Shown piece by piece: positions 60,391-64,000 of a stretch of DNA of 64,000 bases. Both the position numbers and the translations under genes were made by a program. Origin of the DNA: Leucobacter rhizosphaerae (lineage in GTDB: Bacteria > Actinomycetota > Actinomycetes > Actinomycetales > Microbacteriaceae); the NCBI RefSeq assembly GCF_022919175.1, contig NZ_CP095043.1, positions 2,418,001-2,482,000 on the forward strand, written 5' to 3'. How positions within the stretch are numbered: position 1 is the stretch's first letter; each line of letters begins with the position of its first letter. The notes under the pieces are model-generated. The model saw only the letters and a list, made by a program, of their open reading frames with translations, did no database searches and was not told the DNA's origin.

Positions 60391-61858
60391 GACCGCTGAC
60401 CCAGAACTGCTGAGTCGATCCGCCACCGCGCTCGCCGCGGTGCCGCACAGTCCGCTGTCGGGGATGGACGGCACGATCCCGGTGCACGACCCTGCGACCG
60501 GCGAGGAGATCGCGACGATCCCGAATCATACTGTCGAGACCGCGCTCGAAGCGGTCTCGCTGGCCGATTCCGCGGGGAAGGCCTGGGCGAAGACCACGCC
60601 GCGTCACCGCTCCGACGTGCTGCACGCGGTGTACGCCCGACTCATCGAGCGGAAAGACGACCTCGCGCTCGTGATGAGCCGGGAGATGGGCAAGACGATC
60701 TCCGAGTCGTACGCGGAGGTACAGTACGCGGCCGACTACGTGCGCTGGTTCGCCGAAGAGGCGTTGCGCGCCGGGGGCAGCTACCGCGAGGCCCCCGCGG
60801 GCGGCGCCACGATGTTGACCACGCGCGGCCCCGTGGGGCTCTCCGTGCTCATCACGCCGTGGAACTTCCCGATGGCGATGGCGACCCGCAAGATCGCACC
60901 CGCCCTCGCCGCCGGATGCGGCTGCGTCGTGAAGCCTGCCACACTCACGCCGCTCACGACCTACCTCACCGTCCAGCTGTTCGAGGAGGCCGGTGTGCCA
61001 GAAGGGCTCGTGCAAGTGATCACGACGCGCAGTGCCTCCGCATTCAGCGAGGCCGTGCTCACCGATGATCGGGTGCGCAAGGTCTCGTTCACGGGATCGA
61101 CGGCGGTCGGTTCGACGCTGATGCAGCTCGCAGCGCAGAACATCGTCAAGAGCTCGATGGAACTGGGCGGCAACGCCCCACTGCTGGTGTTCGATGATGC
61201 CGACCTCGAGCGGGCGATCGACGGCGCAATGCTCGCGAAGATGCGCAATGGAGGCCAGACGTGCGTCTCGGCCAACCGCATGTTCATTCAGGAGGGGATC
61301 GCCGATGAGTTCATCGCCGGATTCACGGAACGCATGGCGGCGCTCGTGCAGGGCAATCCTCTCAATCGCGAGGTCGAACTCGGCCCGGTCGTCGACGACC
61401 GCGCGGTCGCGAGACTTGCACACCTCGTCGACGATGCCGTAGCGAAGGGTGCCGATCTGCTGACCGGCGGCGCTGCTCCGGCTGGATCGGGCACCTTCTT
61501 CCAGGCCACGGTACTCGATAACGTTCCAGTCGCCGCCGACATCACCACCACGGAGATCTTCGGCCCGGTCGCGTCGATCACGCGGGTGCGCACCCAGCAG
61601 GAGGCGATCGAGAAGGCGAACGACACCTGCTTCGGCCTTGCGGCATTCGTGTTCACCGAGAGCGCTGACCGCGCGCTCAACGTGGCTGAGGCTCTCGAAA
61701 CCGGCATGGTCGGCATCAACCAGGGGCTGCTATCGAACGTAGCCGCGCCCTTCGGCGGCGTGAAGCAGTCGGGCATCGGCCGCGAGGGCAGCGCGGAGGG
61801 GTTGGAGGAGTACCAGGAAGTGCGCTACTTCAACGTCGCGCGGAGAGCGACCTCTTAG
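60380..61858 (+). CDS. Succinate-semialdehyde dehydrogenase-like aldehyde dehydrogenase
   Basis: A 492-residue aldehyde dehydrogenase of the GabD kind: TPWNFPMAMATRKIAPALAAGCGCVVKPA split, FTGSTAVGSTL, base Glu261 in MELGGNAP and nucleophile Cys295 in NGGQTCVSANR, which is the usual GabD context. GTG 60380 is preceded by GAAAGGA and lies inside the end of the PuuD-like gene. Oxidation of succinate semialdehyde or another omega-semialdehyde after deglutamylation fits, but no aminotransferase gene is seen in the window. Confidence 0.9.
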   Translation: MTYETADPELLSRSATALAAVPHSPLSGMDGTIPVHDPATGEEIATIPNHTVETALEAVSLADSAGKAWAKTTPRHRSDVLHAVYARLIERKDDLALVMSREMGKTISESYAEVQYAADYVRWFAEEALRAGGSYREAPAGGATMLTTRGPVGLSVLITPWNFPMAMATRKIAPALAAGCGCVVKPATLTPLTTYLTVQLFEEAGVPEGLVQVITTRSASAFSEAVLTDDRVRKVSFTGSTAVGSTLMQLAAQNIVKSSMELGGNAPLLVFDDADLERAIDGAMLAKMRNGGQTCVSANRMFIQEGIADEFIAGFTERMAALVQGNPLNREVELGPVVDDRAVARLAHLVDDAVAKGADLLTGGAAPAGSGTFFQATVLDNVPVAADITTTEIFGPVASITRVRTQQEAIEKANDTCFGLAAFVFTESADRALNVAEALETGMVGINQGLLSNVAAPFGGVKQSGIGREGSAEGLEEYQEVRYFNVARRATS

Positions 61859-61936
61859 CTGTCATGCTCGGACCTGGATCTGCGTGGTCCATCGAAGCAG
61901 CTCGCCCCGGTCAATCGCTTCAGGGAGGATGGGAGC

Positions 61937-62368
61937 ATGGACCAACGCGTGCACGTTCTCACCTTCGCGACTCCCGATCTCGATGCTGCTCGATCCTTCT
62001 ACTGCGACGGCCTCCACTGGAATCCGCTCATCGACGAGCCCGGCGAGATCCTCTTCTTCCAGATCGCCCCCGGCCTTGTGCTCGGCTTGTTCGATGCGAA
62101 CAAATTCGACCGAGATCTCCTGCGCGAAGGCTCGACGGACGGCGTCAACGGTGTGACGCTGTCGCACAATGTCGCGACACGCGATGATGTCGTGACGACG
62201 CTCGCCGAACTCGACGCCTTGGGCGGGACGATCCTCAAGCCCGCCCAAGAGAGCGCCTTCGGCGGCATCTTCCACGGTCACGTCGCCGACCCGAATGGGC
62301 TCATCTGGGAAATCGCGCACAACCCCGGGTGGCACATCGCCGAGTCCGGAACCGTGGCATTCGAGTGA
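61937..62368 (+). CDS. VOC (glyoxalase-like) family protein
   Basis: A 143-residue vicinal-oxygen-chelate protein with paired beta-alpha-beta units: [24 protein letters not shown] split and [23 protein letters not shown], with metal-type His and Glu. It lies 78 bp after the aldehyde dehydrogenase, probably in the same transcript. Function within the pathway is unknown. Confidence 0.82.
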   Translation: MDQRVHVLTFATPDLDAARSFYCDGLHWNPLIDEPGEILFFQIAPGLVLGLFDANKFDRDLLREGSTDGVNGVTLSHNVATRDDVVTTLAELDALGGTILKPAQESAFGGIFHGHVADPNGLIWEIAHNPGWHIAESGTVAFE

Positions 62369-62463
62369 TCCCGGATCCTCTGAATTCGCTCCCCTGAAGG
62401 GTCATGAGTGGCCCGGTTCCTTCTGAAATGATGGGATGAATCCACCCCTGAGAAAGGATCGAC

Positions 62464-62871
62464 TTGCCCACTGCTGTCACCCTCATCCGGTCTGCCGCCC
62501 TGTCCGATGCGGCCGAGTACGCCTATGCCGCGACGGCTCCGGCTGACGCCCGGCTGATCTTCCTCGCGGGATCCTGCCCGCTGAATACCGACGGATCGAC
62601 CGCTGGGGTCGGCGACGTCGCCGCACAGGCCGCGAAATGCATCGAGAACATGAAGATCGCTCTCGCAGCCTCCGGCGCGGACATCACTGACATCATCAGC
62701 ACGCGCGTGCTGGTCGCGTCCACTGTGCAGTCCGATCTCGTCACTGCTTGGGAGGTCGTCCGTGATGCATTCGGCGATCACGATGCTCCGAGCACACTGC
62801 TGGGGGTCACCGTCTTGGGCTACGACGATCAGCTCGTCGAGATCGAAGCAACCGCGGCCGTCCGAGACTGA
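62464..62871 (+). CDS. RidA/YjgF/UK114-family protein
   Basis: A 135-residue RidA-superfamily protein: FLAGSCPLNTDGSTAGVGDVAAQAAKCIENM split, ALAASGADITDIISTRVLVAS and the ending LGYDDQLVEIEATAAVRD. RidA proteins hydrolyse reactive enamine/imine products; the usual Arg in the TKVxVF-like motif region appears as TRVLVA. The TTG start has GAAAGGA 5 nt upstream. Probably the last gene of the block. Confidence 0.85.
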   Translation: MPTAVTLIRSAALSDAAEYAYAATAPADARLIFLAGSCPLNTDGSTAGVGDVAAQAAKCIENMKIALAASGADITDIISTRVLVASTVQSDLVTAWEVVRDAFGDHDAPSTLLGVTVLGYDDQLVEIEATAAVRD

Positions 62872-63085
62872 ACTTGAGGTGATGTGCTCGAGTATCCCGG
62901 AACTGCGACCGCGGGGGCCTGAGTGGTGCTGGGGGCCGTGAGCTCGAACAGGTTTGAGCTCTGTGGGCCGCGAATACGGCGCCACGGCGCCCCGCGAATC
63001 CCCGGATGCTGCGGGCGCTCCGGGAATACTCCGGCGCGTCACATCGATACGTCCGGCTGCGACGAGGCCGGAGTGGGGAGCGCGA

Positions 63086-63385
63086 TCAGCCCGCCCGTCG
63101 GGCGGTGGCAGTGTCGGCGGCGGCGAGGCGCCCGGGACGCGGCGGCATCCCCGGGGTCGCGGGCGCGGTCGATGGCCACGGCACCGCGGCCTCGGCCTGC
63201 GAGAGCGAGGTGTGGATCCCGACCATGCGGCGCTGCGCCTGCTCTGGGTGCCAGGTCATGAGAATGTACCGATCGTTGCCCGCCGTGTCCGTCATCAGGT
63301 GGATGATCGCCTTCGGGTGCTGCGGGAACTCGCGCAGCACCAGCCAGGTGTGCGTATCCGCCTGAATCAGGTTGCTGCGGTGCAT
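63086..63385 (-). CDS. Hypothetical protein
   Basis: A 99-residue protein: MHRSNLIQADTHTWLVLREF, QHPKAIIHLMTDTAGNDRYILMTWHPEQAQRRMVG split, then an Ala/Pro/Arg-rich tail. GGAGGG precedes the ATG at 63385. I do not recognise a family. The first half has clear protein character; the tail may be poorly constrained. Confidence 0.6.
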   Translation of the reverse strand: MHRSNLIQADTHTWLVLREFPQHPKAIIHLMTDTAGNDRYILMTWHPEQAQRRMVGIHTSLSQAEAAVPWPSTAPATPGMPPRPGRLAAADTATARRAG

Positions 63386-63453
63386 GGTGCCCTCCCTCAC
63401 GAAGCCGTGGGGGTAGCGTACGCCCGGAGTCGGACACTCACGCCCGGGGAGGG

Positions 63454-64000
63454 TCAGTCGCGGTCGGCGCTCATGAAGTCACGAGCGATTCGCGCCCCGA
63501 TCGTCCCCATCAGCATGATCGCGGGATGCGCCGATGCCAGATAGAGACCGGATACACCGGGCGCGAACCCGAGCAGTGGCTCGCCGGTGTCGGTGACCGG
63601 GCGATCGGCAACGACCGCGTCGATCAGCTCGACCCGCTTTCCGCCGACCAGCAGGCGCCGGATCGACGCGAGGGTGGGCTGCGCCAATCTCCGCGTGTCG
63701 CCGTCGAACCCGGATCGCGGCACATCCTCGGCTGCGATGAGGGTCGTGTCGTCGAGCTGACGGATCTCGAAATCGGGGGAGGAGAGGATCCCGGAGACGA
63801 GCGGCGTCGGCGTCGAGAACCGGAGGAGGCAGCACGGTGATGCCTCGACTCGCGCCGGTGCCGGCGATGCGCCGATCGGCTCGGCGATCCCGAGCGACGC
63901 CAGCAGCGGCGGGATGCCCGTGCCCGCGGCCAGCAGCACTGCCGATCCGTGCACCGGGCCGGCATCGGTGGCCACGCCGGTCACGGCCCCGCCCTCGGCG
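63454..64000 (-). CDS. FAD-dependent oxidoreductase, C-terminal part (cut by window edge)
   Basis: The frame enters from the right edge (AEGGAVTGVATDAGPVHGSAVLLAAGTGIPPLLASLG split) and ends at 63454, so the N-terminal FAD Rossmann motif lies outside. The segment AVLLAAGTG, DDTTLIAAEDV, VADRPVTDTGEPLLGFAPGVSGLYLASAHPA split and MLMGTIGARIARDFM match the C-terminal half of D-amino-acid-oxidase/glycine-oxidase-type enzymes. Substrate unknown; it does not share the catabolic block's strand. Confidence 0.78.
   Translation of the reverse strand, partial: AEGGAVTGVATDAGPVHGSAVLLAAGTGIPPLLASLGIAEPIGASPAPARVEASPCCLLRFSTPTPLVSGILSSPDFEIRQLDDTTLIAAEDVPRSGFDGDTRRLAQPTLASIRRLLVGGKRVELIDAVVADRPVTDTGEPLLGFAPGVSGLYLASAHPAIMLMGTIGARIARDFMSADRD

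Noticed and set aside
62872..63085. Gap after the RidA-like gene
   Set aside because: I saw no gene, strong hairpin or operator in this 214-bp stretch.
1..64000. CRISPR array, rRNA, insertion sequence or phage genes
   Set aside because: No regularly spaced repeats with unique spacers, no rRNA sequence, and no transposase- or phage-like protein was recognised. The only regular repeats are the short intergenic arrays at 19.6 and 24.4 kb and the PutA linker.

Overview
The window is high-GC DNA typical of an actinomycete, most likely a Microbacteriaceae member (Leucobacter-like by gene content and style; this is inference). Supporting signs are a NucS mismatch-repair nuclease, TetR-type BioQ control of biotin uptake, a small heat-shock gene carrying both CIRCE and HAIR operators, and many start codons lying 5-7 nt after a TANNNT -10 box (leaderless transcripts).

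Layout. 1-12.6 kb is a cyclic-amide/5-oxoproline region: a cut-off PucR regulator, HyuA/HyuB hydantoinase-oxoprolinase subunits, an NCS1 permease, a second PucR regulator facing an operon of PxpA, biotin carrier, biotin carboxylase, PxpB, PxpC and a tautomerase-like protein. 12.7-18.7 kb holds small membrane proteins, an SseB-like protein, the BioYMN biotin transporter with divergent bioQ, and hsp20. 18.8-31.6 kb holds nucS, an MFS transporter, two tandem secreted TAP-like hydrolases, a frameshifted MATE transporter, an M13 peptidase, TrhO, a TipAS-type MerR regulator and a GntR regulator. 31.8-39.8 kb holds a PEBP protein, a TrpXYZ-type ABC transporter, a full-length but apparently catalytically dead PutA-like protein, and a GNAT protein. 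A tRNA-Tyr gene follows at 39.9 kb.

40.1-62.9 kb is a coherent catabolic block: MaoC-like hydratase, EtfB/EtfA, a membrane cytochrome b, CitE-like lyase, two CaiB-family CoA-transferases, an acyl-CoA dehydrogenase, a P450 with its own flavodoxin and reductase, two aldehyde dehydrogenases, an SDR, a glutamine-synthetase-like ligase, an APC permease, a PuuD-like hydrolase, a VOC protein and a RidA-family protein, under two GntR regulators. Shared promoter motifs (ATAGAATAT and GTATAC cores) tie the sub-operons together. My reading is gamma-glutamylation of an imported amine, P450/SDR/ALDH oxidation of the side chain, PuuD-type deglutamylation, and disposal of a branched dicarboxylate through a citramalyl-CoA-like module that feeds a dedicated ETF/cytochrome b chain. 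Substrates are inferred, not shown. The window ends with a small hypothetical gene and the C-terminal part of an FAD-dependent oxidoreductase.
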